A stretch of DNA of 64,000 bases, from NCBI GenBank assembly GCA_963749415.1, contig CAVVMG010000001.1, positions 1,116,001 to 1,180,000 on the forward strand. The letters run 5' to 3'. A program made the position numbers and the translations under genes. Of this stretch, positions 1 to 9,323 are shown one piece after another (positions within the stretch are counted from its first letter, which is position 1; each line of letters starts with the position of its first letter). The DNA comes from JALYNX01 sp963749415 (lineage in GTDB: Bacteria > Actinomycetota > Acidimicrobiia > Spongiisociales > ZC4RG35). The notes under the pieces are model-generated. The model did no database searches. It was given only the letters and a program-made list of their open reading frames with translations, and was not told where the DNA came from.

Positions 1-1
1 T

Positions 2-661
2 CTCACCTACCTGGAGGCCGGGCTCACCGCGGAGGACGAGGGAGCCGCGGCGGTCGCCCTTCATGCCAGAACGGCACGTCAGCTCTACTCGGGCCGTGCC
101 GACTGGAACGCAATCCGGGCGCTGAAGGCCGCCGTCACCACCATCCCGGTCCTGGGCAACGGTGACATCTGGGTCGCCGAGGACGCGGTGGCGATGATGT
201 CGAGCACCGGGTGCGATGGGGTGATCGTGGGCCGGGGTTGTCTGGGCCGCCCGTGGTTGTTCCGCGATCTCGCCGATGTGATGAGCGGCCGCACCCCGCA
301 GCCGGCTCCGGCGCTCGGGGTGGTGGCTTCGATCATGATTGCCCACGCCCAATTGCTCGCCGACAAATTCGGCGAGGAGATTGGGATCAGCCTGTTCAGG
401 AAGCATGCCGCCTGGTATCTGAAGGGATTCCCGGTGGGCCCCCAGCTCCGCGACGGCTTCGCCAGAGTTGCGTCGCTCGACGAGTTGGTGGCACTGACCT
501 TCGCCCTCGATCCGGACACTCCATTTCCCGAAGGGGCCGACCGCATGGTGCGCGGACATTCCGCCGGGCCGAGGCCGGTGCGCCTGCCGCATGGCTTTCT
601 CGAGCACCGTGACGGCCTCATGGTTGGCCGCGCCGCCGAAGAGGTGATCAGCGGAGGCTGA
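2..661 (+). CDS. dus: tRNA-dihydrouridine synthase, C-terminal part
   Basis: The 5' end lies outside the window, so only the last 219 residues are present. Dihydrouridine synthases are FMN enzymes that reduce uridines in the tRNA D-loop. The visible part carries the family's HARTxxQxYSG segment (about residue 21 of the fragment), the phosphate-binding GNGDI strand, and GRGCLGRPWLF, which matches the GRGALGxPW signature near the end of the barrel. The helical tRNA-binding tail follows (FRKHAAWYLKGFP). It ends 3 nt before the stop codon of the convergent hutG gene. The subfamily (DusA/B/C) cannot be fixed from the fragment; the tail resembles the DusB type. Confidence 0.9.
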   Translation, partial: LTYLEAGLTAEDEGAAAVALHARTARQLYSGRADWNAIRALKAAVTTIPVLGNGDIWVAEDAVAMMSSTGCDGVIVGRGCLGRPWLFRDLADVMSGRTPQPAPALGVVASIMIAHAQLLADKFGEEIGISLFRKHAAWYLKGFPVGPQLRDGFARVASLDELVALTFALDPDTPFPEGADRMVRGHSAGPRPVRLPHGFLEHRDGLMVGRAAEEVISGG

Positions 662-664
662 TGC

Positions 665-1564
665 TCATCGTTCGGCGTACCCGGCCACCGCGGCCAGGAA
701 GAGATGGGCCATCACGTCCAGGGTGACACCACCGGGGTCGGCCTCGGCATCGACCTCGACGAAGTCGACCCATTTCACCATTGGATGGCGGGCGGTGCTC
801 CTGACACCCTCGGCAAGGTCTCGTGGCGTCATCCCCCCCGGCCTCGACCCGGGGCAAGCGGGAGCGAAAGCGCTGTCCAGCACATCGACATCGACATCGA
901 CATAGATGGCATCGCAACGTTCGGCGAGGCGGTCCAGGGCGCTGGAGACGACGGCGGTGATCCCCGATCGCTCGATGTCTGCGATCGTCACCACACCGAT
1001 CCCGCTCTCGTCGCAGTAGGAGCGGTACTGGGATGAGTTGGCGAAGCTGTGGATCCCGATCTGGGTCACGTTCTCCCCGGGGAGGCCGTCCTCATCGACC
1101 AGGCCCCTGATCGGATTGCCGTTGGTCGGGCCCAAATCGAGGGTGCGAACGTCGTGATGGGCGTCGAAGGTGAGAACCCCCACCCTGCTGAGATTGGAAG
1201 CGGCCGAGCGTACGAGTGGCCTGGTGATGGCATTGTCCCCGCCGAGGAAGATCGTGAGGTCGACGGGCGGGAGACCCTCGGCCAACTCCTGGATCAGGTC
1301 GATCAGCCGGTGCCGGTCGGCCTCCGATACCGGCCAGTTCCCCAGATCACGAACCGCGATCTGCCCGAAGTCGACGCCCCACTCTCCGTGGAACGTGGAG
1401 AAGCGGGCCAGGCGGTCCCGCATCGCCAGTGGCGCCAGATCCGCTCGGCTCGGGGACAACGAGGCTTGAGATGAGGGCACACCGACGACCGCGATGTCCG
1501 GGTCCGGATGGTCTTGGGCCAGCCATACGTCGGCACGCGGCCAATAAGGGTCGGAGATGGGCAT
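665..1564 (-). CDS. hutG: formimidoylglutamase-like ureohydrolase
   Basis: A 299-residue arginase/agmatinase-fold enzyme. Given hutU immediately upstream, the likely reaction is hydrolysis of N-formimidoyl-L-glutamate to glutamate and formamide in histidine degradation. Metal-site motifs are DAHHD (residues 134-138) and a Asp-rich DVDVDVLD (223-230). The first motif reads GGDN (108-111), where classical arginases have GGDH, so one Mn ligand is changed; similar GGDN forms occur in formimidoylglutamase-like proteins as I recall the family. It has a TACCCT element 8 nt before its ATG, so it may also be transcribed from its own promoter. Agmatinase or another guanidino hydrolase is possible, but context favours HutG. 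Confidence 0.82.
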   Translation of the reverse strand: MPISDPYWPRADVWLAQDHPDPDIAVVGVPSSQASLSPSRADLAPLAMRDRLARFSTFHGEWGVDFGQIAVRDLGNWPVSEADRHRLIDLIQELAEGLPPVDLTIFLGGDNAITRPLVRSAASNLSRVGVLTFDAHHDVRTLDLGPTNGNPIRGLVDEDGLPGENVTQIGIHSFANSSQYRSYCDESGIGVVTIADIERSGITAVVSSALDRLAERCDAIYVDVDVDVLDSAFAPACPGSRPGGMTPRDLAEGVRSTARHPMVKWVDFVEVDAEADPGGVTLDVMAHLFLAAVAGYAER

Positions 1565-1617
1565 CGCGGGTCAGGGTAAACCCGGGTCGGGCTCTTTCCG
1601 CAGTCGGGGTCAGGGGT

Positions 1618-3276
1618 CAGCCGAGCATGGGGAGATCCAGCCCCCGGTCCCGAGCGACCCGTTGCGCGCTTCTCGTAGCCGGCGTCAGCATGTCGCATCA
1701 CCCCGGTGCCCGGGTCATTTGTCAAGACCCGTTCCAACCGAAGGGCAGCCTCAGCCGTGCCATCGGCGACCACCTGGGCTCCAGCGTGGATCGAGTTCCC
1801 GATGCCCACCCCGCCGCCGTGATGCACTGCCACCCAGGCCGCCCCCGACGCCACGTTGAGCATCGCGTTGAGGATGGGCCAGTCGGCCACCGCGTCCGAA
1901 CCGTCGGCCATGGACTCGGTCTCCCGGTAGGGGGAGGCCACCGACCCGGAGTCGAGGTGGTCCCTACCGATCACGATCGGTGCCTCCACCTCGCCCGAGC
2001 CGACCAACTCGTTGAAGCGGAGCCCGGCGAGGTGACGCTCCCCGTATGACAACCAGCAGATGCGGGCGGGCAAGCCCTGGAACTCGACCCTGTCCTCCGC
2101 CAGGCGCAGCCAGCGAAGCAGGGGCTCGTTGTCCGGAAACAGCCGGGTCAGGGCTCGATCGGTGGCGGCGATGTCCGCAGGGTTGCCGCTGAGCGCCACC
2201 CAGCGGAACGGCCCCGACCCCTCGCAGAACAAGGGCCGGATATAGGCGGGGACGAAGCCGGGATAGGCGAATGCGTCGGTATAACCGGCACCATGGGCTT
2301 CGCCCCGAAGGTTGTTCCCGTAGTCGAAGGTCTCGGCTCCTGCGGACTGGAACCCGACCATGGCCTCACACTGGGCCGCCATCGACTCCCGTGCCGACTT
2401 GATGTAGGTGTCCGGATCGTCGCGTCGCAACGCGTCGGCCTCTTCCAGGCTGTGGCCTGCAGGGACGTAGCCATATAGCGGGTCGTGGGCCGAGGTCTGG
2501 TCGGTGACGATGTCAGCGTCGAACCCCATCTCGAGCAGGGTGGGAAACACCTCGGCGGCGTTTCCCAGGAGGCCAATGGACACTGCTTCTCGGGCTGCCT
2601 TCGCCTCCAGGGCTCGTTTCACCGCCGCGTCGAGGTCCTCGTAGCTCTCGTCGAGGTATCTGGTCTCCAGCCGGCGCTCGATGCGATGGGGATCGATCTC
2701 CACACATAGGGCGACGCCACCATTCATCGTGACTGCCAAGGGCTGGGCCCCGCCCATACCGCCCAGTCCCGCCGTGAGGGTGATGGTCCCTGCCAGCGAT
2801 CCGCCGAACCGCTGCTCCGCGATGGTGGCAAAGGTCTGAAAGGTGCCTTGAAGGATTCCCTGGGTCCCGATGTAGATCCAGGACCCGGCCGTCATCTGCC
2901 CGTACATCATCAGGCCCTCGGCTTCGAGCTTCCAGAAGTGCTCCAGGGTGGCCCATTTTGGAACGAGGAGGCTGTTGGCGATGAGGACGCGGGGTGCCAT
3001 CTCGTGGGTGCGGAACACGCCTACGGGCTTTCCGGACTGGACGAGGAGGGTCTCATCGTTGTCGAGGCGCTCCAGGGTGCGGACGATGGCATGCAGGCTC
3101 TCCAGGTTTCGTGCCGCCTTGCCCCTCCCTCCGTAGACGATCAGGTTCTCCGGATCCTCGGCGACTGCTGGATCCAGGTTGTTGAGCAGGCATCGCAGTG
3201 CCGCCTCCTGGAGCCAGCCTTTGGTGTTGAGATCCGGCCCGTGGGGGGCGTGGAGTGGGAAGGAGAGGTCGAGCAT
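1618..3276 (-). CDS. hutU: urocanate hydratase with an apparent C-terminal frameshift
   Basis: Urocanase uses tightly bound NAD+ to convert urocanate to imidazolone propionate, the second step of histidine degradation. About 535 residues match the family from KGWLQEAALR near the start, through GGMGGAQPLAVTMNGG, to HHGGGVGIGNS and MRHADAGYE. After GYE the open frame reads unrelated sequence and would run to position 1303, through hutG. One base fewer near 1661-1672 restores QRVARDRGLDLPMLG and a stop at 1618-1620, which is the expected urocanase ending. I therefore give the corrected end. The ATG at 3276 fits the family N-terminus. hutG follows downstream. The frameshift is either real or a sequence error. 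Confidence 0.9.
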
Positions 3277-3334
3277 CGGGCTATTCGAGCCTATCCGCGA
3301 GGAACCGGAATCGATCTCGCATCGTTGACGCGAC

Positions 3335-4396
3335 GTGCCAACTCGCATCCTGGGACTCGCTGGAGTGGTGCTAATCGCTGGTTGTACTGCCACGACCTCG
3401 GTATCGATCAGTACTACATCGGCCGCGCAGGCGACCACCACTGCGGTGACGACCCCTCCGACCACTTTCGCTGCGATCACACCAGAGCGGGCGGCCTGCC
3501 CTCCTGCCCTCGTGGGTTACGACGGAGCGGTGCGAATGGTCGCCGGAGCCTGTTCGGTGTCGCCCACCTCTCTGACAATCCCTGAGGGTTGGGGCGACCT
3601 CGGTGACTGGCTCATCGACGATCTGGAGGGTGGCGTCCTCCAGCAGGCGGACGACACGGTCATCTGGCACCGGGTGGCCGGCGCTCAGGTCCCGGCGGAG
3701 TTGGTCGTTGCCCTCGATGGCGAGCAGGTCTGGCTCCAGGACGTCTCCGTTCTCGATGGGATCACACAGGCCTGGTTCACCCGCAGCAGGGGCAGCACGA
3801 TCGAAGACGTGTTGCAGACTTTGGAGCGGGTGCCGATCGGTGGCCCGACCCCTGTGGTCGTCAACGAAGTAGGTGCTTGGGAGTCGGCGAGCACGGCCAC
3901 CGTCGGGGGAGAGGTCGTCGCCTATCAGACCTGGGCTGAGGGCTTTTACACCTTCGGAATCGGGGCTGTGGACGGAAGCGATCTGGAACAGCCCTGGAAT
4001 CCTTACCGCGAAATATCCGAGCCGTACCTTGGCTGCGAGGGGTGTCCCACTGACCTGATCGTGAGCGATGATGGGGCGCGTGTCGCCTACCTCCATCCAG
4101 AGACCGAAGCCTTCACACCTCTATTGGTGATTCTCGACCCGTTGACCGGTAACGACGTGATTCGGGAGCGATTCCATGGGATGTCTTGCTGTCAAGGGGG
4201 AGATTCAGAACGCAGGATTTCCGATGTCGACCTGTTCGGCGACGTCGTCCTCCTAAATGTCTCCGAAGGAGATTTTCCCTCATTCGCGATGTGGAAGGAC
4301 ATATCCGATCCCGAGGCGGAGTGGCAGGAGTTTCGGGTACGGGGCAGTGCTCGACTCCTCCGTTCCGAGTTGCAGGTCGGGTTGCCCGGGAGTTAA
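3335..4396 (+). CDS. secreted lipoprotein of unknown function
   Basis: A 353-residue protein with a short signal peptide and a lipobox (LIAGC, Cys about residue 17), followed by a Thr/Ser-rich linker typical of actinobacterial lipoproteins. The remainder is a soluble extracytoplasmic domain with several paired cysteines (LGCEGCPTD and MSCCQGG), which could form disulfides. The middle part looks beta-rich, perhaps a WD40/propeller-like fold, but I recognise no family. The GTG start is chosen because it directly precedes the signal peptide. It is divergent from hutU (58 nt apart) and its TAA overlaps the stop codon of the convergent lipoprotein gene that follows. Confidence 0.75.
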   Translation: MPTRILGLAGVVLIAGCTATTSVSISTTSAAQATTTAVTTPPTTFAAITPERAACPPALVGYDGAVRMVAGACSVSPTSLTIPEGWGDLGDWLIDDLEGGVLQQADDTVIWHRVAGAQVPAELVVALDGEQVWLQDVSVLDGITQAWFTRSRGSTIEDVLQTLERVPIGGPTPVVVNEVGAWESASTATVGGEVVAYQTWAEGFYTFGIGAVDGSDLEQPWNPYREISEPYLGCEGCPTDLIVSDDGARVAYLHPETEAFTPLLVILDPLTGNDVIRERFHGMSCCQGGDSERRISDVDLFGDVVLLNVSEGDFPSFAMWKDISDPEAEWQEFRVRGSARLLRSELQVGLPGS

Positions 4397-5715
4397 TCCG
4401 CCGCCTCGAAGTCGCTCACGAAGAACGTCAACTCGTCGTCGATGGCGTTGGTGATGCTGTCGATCCGTATTTCCACCGGGTAGCCGAGCTCAGGATCGAA
4501 GGCGGCGAGCATGTTGTCGGCTGTCTGGCCGCCCCAGTCGTCGACTAGGGCGAAGAGGCCCTCGACGTCGTAGGTCATGAAGTTGTCCGGCGACTCCAAG
4601 TCGACCGCGCCGGTGTCAGCGGAGCTCACCTCGACCACCTCTGCGTCGGCCACCGTCACCTGGAACCGCCCCGAGATGGTGCAGAAGCAGATCACGTCCA
4701 AGGTGTAGGTGTAATCGTCGATCCCGCCGGCGTTCCAGGTGGACGACGCCGTCTCCGCCGCAGCCATCGAGAGCTCGGTCCCGAGGACGGCCTCGGTGAC
4801 CCCGGGTTGGAACATCTCCACATAGGCACTGACCTCGACGCTGCGGTCACTGGCATAGAAGGAACGGATGAATCCCAGATCGTCGTCGTACTCCACCGGT
4901 TCGGTGATCGCCCCTGCGGAGGCCAATGCGGCTGCGAACACCCTGTCGATCGTGGGCGCGGTCGATAGGTCATCGACCACGCAGAACTGCATGACGTCGA
5001 AGGCCTGGGTCACCACCCCGTCCACGACCGTCACCCGGATCGCGCTGTTCGATCCGCAGGAATCGGTGAACCCCGAGCCTTCATAAAGGCTGATCACTGC
5101 GGTGTAATCATCGATGCCGGCGGCCAGCCACTCCGCCTGGTGCTCTTCGATCTCGGCTGTCAATGACGGGTCGGGCTCGGACTCGGGGACACCCGCGCCT
5201 GCCGGCACCGGAGAGCCATATCGATCGGCCCACGCTTCTCGCGCGCCGTCCGAAGCCAACTCCGACACACAGGGAAACACCTCGCCCGATTGTTGGCCCA
5301 TGCTTCCGTAGAGGGCGCCACCGATCAGCCAGGTCTCCCCCACCGCACCTTCGAAATTCGGCGCCCACATCGAGAACTCGGTGCCGAAGTCGGTGGTGTA
5401 CCAGGAGGAAACTTCGAAGCTGACCCACTGCCAGGTCTCTTCACCGAGAGTCGCCCCGGTCTCCTCGGCGACTACCTGTCGGTCCGGGTTGTCCCGGGGC
5501 TCGATTGCAGTGACGGTCCCTTCGAACGCGGTCTCCACCATGGTCCAGGGGTCGCTCTGTTTGCAGGCGGTCACCGAGATGATCTCCATGACAGGGTCCT
5601 CCGGTGCAGCCAGCGGGACGGTGGTGGAAGTTCCGTTGCCGGCGTCGATGGGAACACCGCATCCGGCAACGAGGAGCAGTGCGCCGAGAACAGAGATGCG
5701 CGCCGCATTCCTCAT
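4393..5715 (-). CDS. lipoprotein with two DUF6174-like repeats
   Basis: A 440-residue lipoprotein. The signal peptide ends in the lipobox LLVAGC. The C-terminal half holds two copies of one module: WLAAGIDDYTAVI followed by an FCVVDD segment, then WNAGGIDDYTYTL followed by CFC. The pattern W-x-A-G-I-D-D-Y-T with a later Cys-containing strand and TVVDG/VADAEVV turn resembles DUF6174 proteins of actinobacteria, whose function is unknown. The N-terminal half is a separate domain with an APNFEGAVGETWLIGG segment. The ATG at 5715 sits directly before the signal peptide; upstream reading frame is not coding. It starts 44 nt after the ABC permease gene and may belong to that operon. Both strands stop within one TTAA at 4393-4396. 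Confidence 0.78.
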   Translation of the reverse strand: MRNAARISVLGALLLVAGCGVPIDAGNGTSTTVPLAAPEDPVMEIISVTACKQSDPWTMVETAFEGTVTAIEPRDNPDRQVVAEETGATLGEETWQWVSFEVSSWYTTDFGTEFSMWAPNFEGAVGETWLIGGALYGSMGQQSGEVFPCVSELASDGAREAWADRYGSPVPAGAGVPESEPDPSLTAEIEEHQAEWLAAGIDDYTAVISLYEGSGFTDSCGSNSAIRVTVVDGVVTQAFDVMQFCVVDDLSTAPTIDRVFAAALASAGAITEPVEYDDDLGFIRSFYASDRSVEVSAYVEMFQPGVTEAVLGTELSMAAAETASSTWNAGGIDDYTYTLDVICFCTISGRFQVTVADAEVVEVSSADTGAVDLESPDNFMTYDVEGLFALVDDWGGQTADNMLAAFDPELGYPVEIRIDSITNAIDDELTFFVSDFEAAD

Positions 5716-5758
5716 GGCCCTTTGACGCCTGTCGACGGCATCCGGTTCCGTCAGCGTG

Positions 5759-6569
5759 CTATTTGCGGAGCATCCCGTCGAGACGACGGGAGGCGATGGC
5801 CGCGCCAATGAGCCCGAACCCGACCAGGAAACCGATGTGGATCGCCAGAAGTCCAGTCGAAGATCCCAAAGGAAAAGGCCCTCATCATCTCCGTGCCGTG
5901 ATACAGAGGGGAAAGCTGGGCGAGCCTCTGGATCCATGGCGGGTATACGTCGATCGGGTAGAACGTGGCGGAGAACAGGAAGAGGGGGATGGTGACCAGT
6001 GACACCAGGTCGAGGTCCTGCCAGGACCGCATGAGCGTGGCGGCGGCCAGTCCGGCGGCTCCAAAGGCAAACCCGATGAGGACCGCACCCGGAATCATCA
6101 TCACCGCCCACCACGACTCGGTCAGGCCCATCAGGGCCATGACCACCAGGAACACGACGGCATAGGCAAAGCCGCGGAGCAGAGACCAGCCAAGCTCGCC
6201 GATGGCGATGTCCCGGGTCACCAGGGGCGTGGTGAGCATTCCCTCGTAGACGTTCTCGAATTTGAGCCGGAAGAAGATGTTGAAGGTGGTCTCCAGCACC
6301 GCACCGTTCATCGCCGAAGTGGCCATCAGGGCTGGGGCTACGAACGCCGCGTAAGGAATCGTTTGCCCGTTGGTGAGGGTGACATCGCCGACGAGGACGC
6401 CGATCCCGATCCCAATCGAGAACAAGTAGAGAACCGGCTCGAAGAATCCGGTGAAGATGATCTTCCACAACCGGCGGTAGACGAGGACGTTGCGCTCCCA
6501 GATCCTCTGCGCCCGGAACGGGGTCATCCGCCGGGGAGGTGTGAGGCGAGTCGGGGCGGAGAGGCTCAC
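5759..6569 (-). CDS. ABC-2 type transporter permease, apparent frameshift near the C-terminus
   Basis: Second permease of an ABC exporter. Six hydrophobic segments are expected; five are visible in the main frame, with the ABC-2 signature region LSPLYHGTEMMRAF before the last helix. After GIFDW the frame becomes Arg-rich and ends at 5751. Dropping one base near 5848-5858 restores a hydrophobic helix (AIHIGFLVGFGLIGAAIA), the usual RRLDGMLRK tail and a stop at 5759-5761. The GTG at 6569 overlaps the TGA of the preceding permease gene (GTGA), so I use it as start; the ATG 14 codons downstream is an alternative. It forms an operon with the ATPase and first permease. Substrate unknown. Confidence 0.82.
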
Positions 6570-7354
6570 GGCCGGATCCTCCGGTCCAGCCAACGGGTGG
6601 CCAGAACCATCCCGATCGCGGTCATCGCCACCAAGTACGCCACGTTGACCCAGATCGGGATCGAGGTCACCACCGGTTCTCCAACCCCGGGTATGGACAC
6701 CTTTCGCACCAACTCGACGCCATGGAAGAGCGGGGTGGCATAGGCGATCGGCTTCAGGTACCCCGGCAGCTGAGTGATCGGGAAGAAGGTCCCGGAGAAC
6801 AGGAATAGCGGCGTGATCCCGAAGCGGAACAGGGTCGACAGGCTGGTCTCGTTTTTCCTGGTGACCGTGAACGCGGTCGTGGTGGTGAGGAAGGCGAGCC
6901 CGGTCAGCACCCCCGGGGGAATCGCGAGGAAGGCGGTCTGCGGCTCCAGGGCTCCGAAGAGCACGGAAATCAGCACGAAGACCGTCAGGATGAAGGTGAG
7001 CCGGATCGCCGCCCACAGGAATCGCCCGTAGACGATGTCTGCCGGGCCCAACGGCGTGGTGATGGTGGCCAAGAAGCCCTTCTGCCATTTGATCCCGGCC
7101 ATGACGGGGAAGCTGCCGTCGGAGGCGCCCCCCTGCATTGCGCTGGCGGCGACGAGGCCGGTCGCCACGAACGTCAGGTAGGGCACTCCGAGATCGGCAG
7201 AACTGGCGTCCACGAACGTGCCGAGCCCGATCCCGAGCGAGGAGAGGAAGAGCACCGGGTTGACGAAGCTGGAGATGACCGTCCCCCGCCACGTGCGCCG
7301 GTAGTTGACCAGTTCGGCTTCGACGACCCGCACCGATCGGGTGAGAACGGTCAT
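6566..7354 (-). CDS. ABC-2 type transporter permease
   Basis: A 262-residue inner-membrane protein with six predicted helices and the ABC-2 / NodJ-DrrB family layout, including the amphipathic YATPLFHGVELVR segment before the last helix. It would form the translocation pore with the second permease and the ATPase upstream. Its ATG shares one base with the ATPase stop codon (TGATG at 7352-7356), and its own stop overlaps the next GTG, so the three genes are translationally coupled. Heterodimeric permeases of this type usually export drugs, lipids or polysaccharides; nothing in the sequence fixes the substrate. Confidence 0.88.
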   Translation of the reverse strand: MTVLTRSVRVVEAELVNYRRTWRGTVISSFVNPVLFLSSLGIGLGTFVDASSADLGVPYLTFVATGLVAASAMQGGASDGSFPVMAGIKWQKGFLATITTPLGPADIVYGRFLWAAIRLTFILTVFVLISVLFGALEPQTAFLAIPPGVLTGLAFLTTTTAFTVTRKNETSLSTLFRFGITPLFLFSGTFFPITQLPGYLKPIAYATPLFHGVELVRKVSIPGVGEPVVTSIPIWVNVAYLVAMTAIGMVLATRWLDRRIRP

Positions 7355-8280
7355 CAGTCGATCAGGCTCCGGCCTGTGAGCTTGAGGAACACGTCTTCGA
7401 GCGTTGAGCGTCGTACCAGCACCTGCTCGGGGTGGATCCCGCGCACACCCATCTCGTGTTGGGTGCCTTCCGCGTCCTGGGTGTAGAGAAGGACGCGGTC
7501 GGCGAGCACCTCGCAGCGATCGGCGAGTTCCTCGAGGACCCCCACGGCCTGTTCCTGCTGGCCATCCTGGAAGCGGAGCTCGACCACCTCGCGGGTGGCG
7601 TGCTCGTCGATGAGTGTCCGGGGTGAGCCTTCAGCCACGATCTCACCCTTGTCCATGACCACCAGTCGATCGCAGAGCTGCTCGGCCTCGTCCATGTAAT
7701 GAGTGGTGATGATCAGGGTCGCCCCCTGTTGCTTCAACCGGTAGAGGCGGTCCCACAGAACGTGGCGTGCCTGAGGGTCGAGTCCCGTGGTCGGCTCGTC
7801 GAGCACCACGAGCTCCGGGTCGTTGATCAGGGCCCGGGCGATGGTCAGCCTGCGCTTCATGCCACCGGACAACGGGTCAACCAGCGACTTCGCCCGGTCA
7901 GAAAGCTGGGCGAATTCCAGGAGCTCGGTCGTGCGCTTGCGGATGTCGGCCCGATTCATGTCGTGGTAGCGCCCAAAGACATAGAGGTTCTCGGCGACGG
8001 TGAGCTCGAGGTCGAGGTTGTCCTCCTGTGGGACCACTCCGATGCGGCTCCGGATCTGACGGCCCTGGGTAGTCGGGTCGAGGCCGAAAACGGTGAGCTT
8101 CCCCTCGGTGATCGGGCTCACCGTGGTGATCATCTTCATGGTGGAGGTCTTGCCTGCGCCGTTGGGCCCGAGAAACCCGAAAGCCTCGCCCTTTGCGATG
8201 TCGAAATCGACGGCGTCAACCGCGGTGAAGTCACCGAACTTCTTGGTGAGGCCCCGCGCTTGGACAATGGGTTCCGGCAT
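7354..8280 (-). CDS. ABC exporter ATP-binding protein (DrrA/NodI type)
   Basis: A 308-residue ATPase with a Walker A (GPNGAGKTS, about residues 39-47), Q-loop (VVPQEDNLD), ABC signature LSGGMKRR, Walker B LVVLDEPTTGLD and H-loop THYMDEAEQ. The C-terminal 80 residues form the extra domain typical of DrrA/NodI-like drug or lipooligosaccharide exporters, ending in the RRSTLEDVFLKLTGR motif of that family. It is the first gene of a three-gene exporter operon and drives the two permeases downstream. Confidence 0.92.
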   Translation of the reverse strand: MPEPIVQARGLTKKFGDFTAVDAVDFDIAKGEAFGFLGPNGAGKTSTMKMITTVSPITEGKLTVFGLDPTTQGRQIRSRIGVVPQEDNLDLELTVAENLYVFGRYHDMNRADIRKRTTELLEFAQLSDRAKSLVDPLSGGMKRRLTIARALINDPELVVLDEPTTGLDPQARHVLWDRLYRLKQQGATLIITTHYMDEAEQLCDRLVVMDKGEIVAEGSPRTLIDEHATREVVELRFQDGQQEQAVGVLEELADRCEVLADRVLLYTQDAEGTQHEMGVRGIHPEQVLVRRSTLEDVFLKLTGRSLID

Positions 8281-8335
8281 AGATCAGGAGACGGTAGTGC
8301 TGCCCCGGGATGACGAACTCAGGGTTTGGAGCCGA

Positions 8336-8830
8336 TCAATAGCTCTGCCGATGGACGATCGACTGTTCCGACTTGCGCCCTCCGTGTTGACGGGCTTGGG
8401 CTCCAGGCGCCGGGTAACCGAGAGCCACCGCGTACCTGGTGACCCGATCGTCGGGCACCCCGAGGAAGGCCCGCGTCTGCGCCTCACGGTGAAGAGTGAT
8501 GGGGCACGACGCCACCCCGATGGAGTCGGCCGCGAGCATGATGTTCTGAGCGGCACGCCCGATATCGAACATGTTCCCGCCGGGCTCCTGGACGAGCACC
8601 ACCGTTGCGGCAGAGTCCCGCACCGGCTGCGTGAAGTCACCGCTCTCGGCGAGCCCCTGCAGCCTGTCATGATCGGTCACAACGATGAAGGACCAGTCCT
8701 GTCGGTTCTTCGAGCTCCCGGTCCAACGGCCCGCCTCGAGGATCGCCGACAGGTCCGCATCACTCAACGGGTCGGGCAGGTAATCCCTGATCGCCCGCAG
8801 TTTGAGGATCGATTGATACCGGTCGGTCAT
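8336..8830 (-). CDS. nitroreductase family protein
   Basis: A 164-residue FMN-dependent nitroreductase-fold protein. The N-terminal SILKLRAIRDY matches the family's phosphate/FMN-binding RRSxRxF region, followed by AGRWTGSSKNRQDWSFIVV and the GRAAQNIMLAADSIGVASC helix. The C-terminus RKSEQSIVHR matches the usual RxxLxxIVH ending. I prefer the ATG at 8830 because it has a GGGAGG ribosome site and gives the standard N-terminus; an ATG at 8849-8851 overlapping the previous stop (ATGA) is possible. It is short for the family, and the physiological electron acceptor is unknown. It follows a thioesterase gene in the same direction. Confidence 0.82.
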   Translation of the reverse strand: MTDRYQSILKLRAIRDYLPDPLSDADLSAILEAGRWTGSSKNRQDWSFIVVTDHDRLQGLAESGDFTQPVRDSAATVVLVQEPGGNMFDIGRAAQNIMLAADSIGVASCPITLHREAQTRAFLGVPDDRVTRYAVALGYPAPGAQARQHGGRKSEQSIVHRQSY

Positions 8831-8847
8831 CTGCCTCCCTTCGCTCG

Positions 8848-9291
8848 TCATTGTGGATAGAGGAGGAACTGGGTGCAGCGAAAGAGCGCCAATTGCTTCC
8901 CGGTGCCCTCGTCACTCACCGTCACGTCCCACACCTGCGTGCTGCGCCCGCCATGCGCCATCTTGCCCGAAGAGAACATCACTCCTTCGGTCAGCGTTGC
9001 GAGATGATTCGATTTGAGCTCAACGGTGGTGAACCCGTAGGCACCGTCAGGAAGGTTGCCCACGCACCCATACCCGGCCGTGGTATCGGCGAGGGCGACC
9101 ACGGAGGCGGCGTGCAGGTAGCCGTTGGAGGCAAGGTGCTTCTCGTGGATGGCGCAGCGCATGGCCGAAGTCCCGTCGCCGAGCTCGATGAGCTCGAGGC
9201 CGAGGATGCCCGGCAGGCGCTCGGCGCCGAGGCTCTCGAGGGTCCTCGCGAGCTCGTCCCGGTCCTTGGGGAAATGGGGCACCTCCGGCAT
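8848..9291 (-). CDS. PaaI-type hotdog thioesterase
   Basis: A 147-residue hotdog-fold protein of the PaaI/YdiI thioesterase group, which hydrolyses acyl- or aryl-CoA thioesters. The motif HLASNGYLHAASVVALADTTAG (residues about 51-72) is the family's HxNxxGxxHGGxxxxLAD core; the second Gly of HGG is Ala here. TVELKSNHL and MAHGGRSTQVWDV are the later strands. The stop overlaps an ATG at the start region of the nitroreductase. Divergent from the pabB fusion gene 32 nt away. Confidence 0.82.
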   Translation of the reverse strand: MPEVPHFPKDRDELARTLESLGAERLPGILGLELIELGDGTSAMRCAIHEKHLASNGYLHAASVVALADTTAGYGCVGNLPDGAYGFTTVELKSNHLATLTEGVMFSSGKMAHGGRSTQVWDVTVSDEGTGKQLALFRCTQFLLYPQ

Positions 9292-9323
9292 GCCCCGGCG
9301 ACCCTACCGGTAACGTCGCGAGA

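Noticed and set aside
1303..1617. C-terminal extension of urocanase through hutG
   Set aside because: The sequence is unlike urocanase and covers a well-supported gene; explained better by a one-base frameshift.
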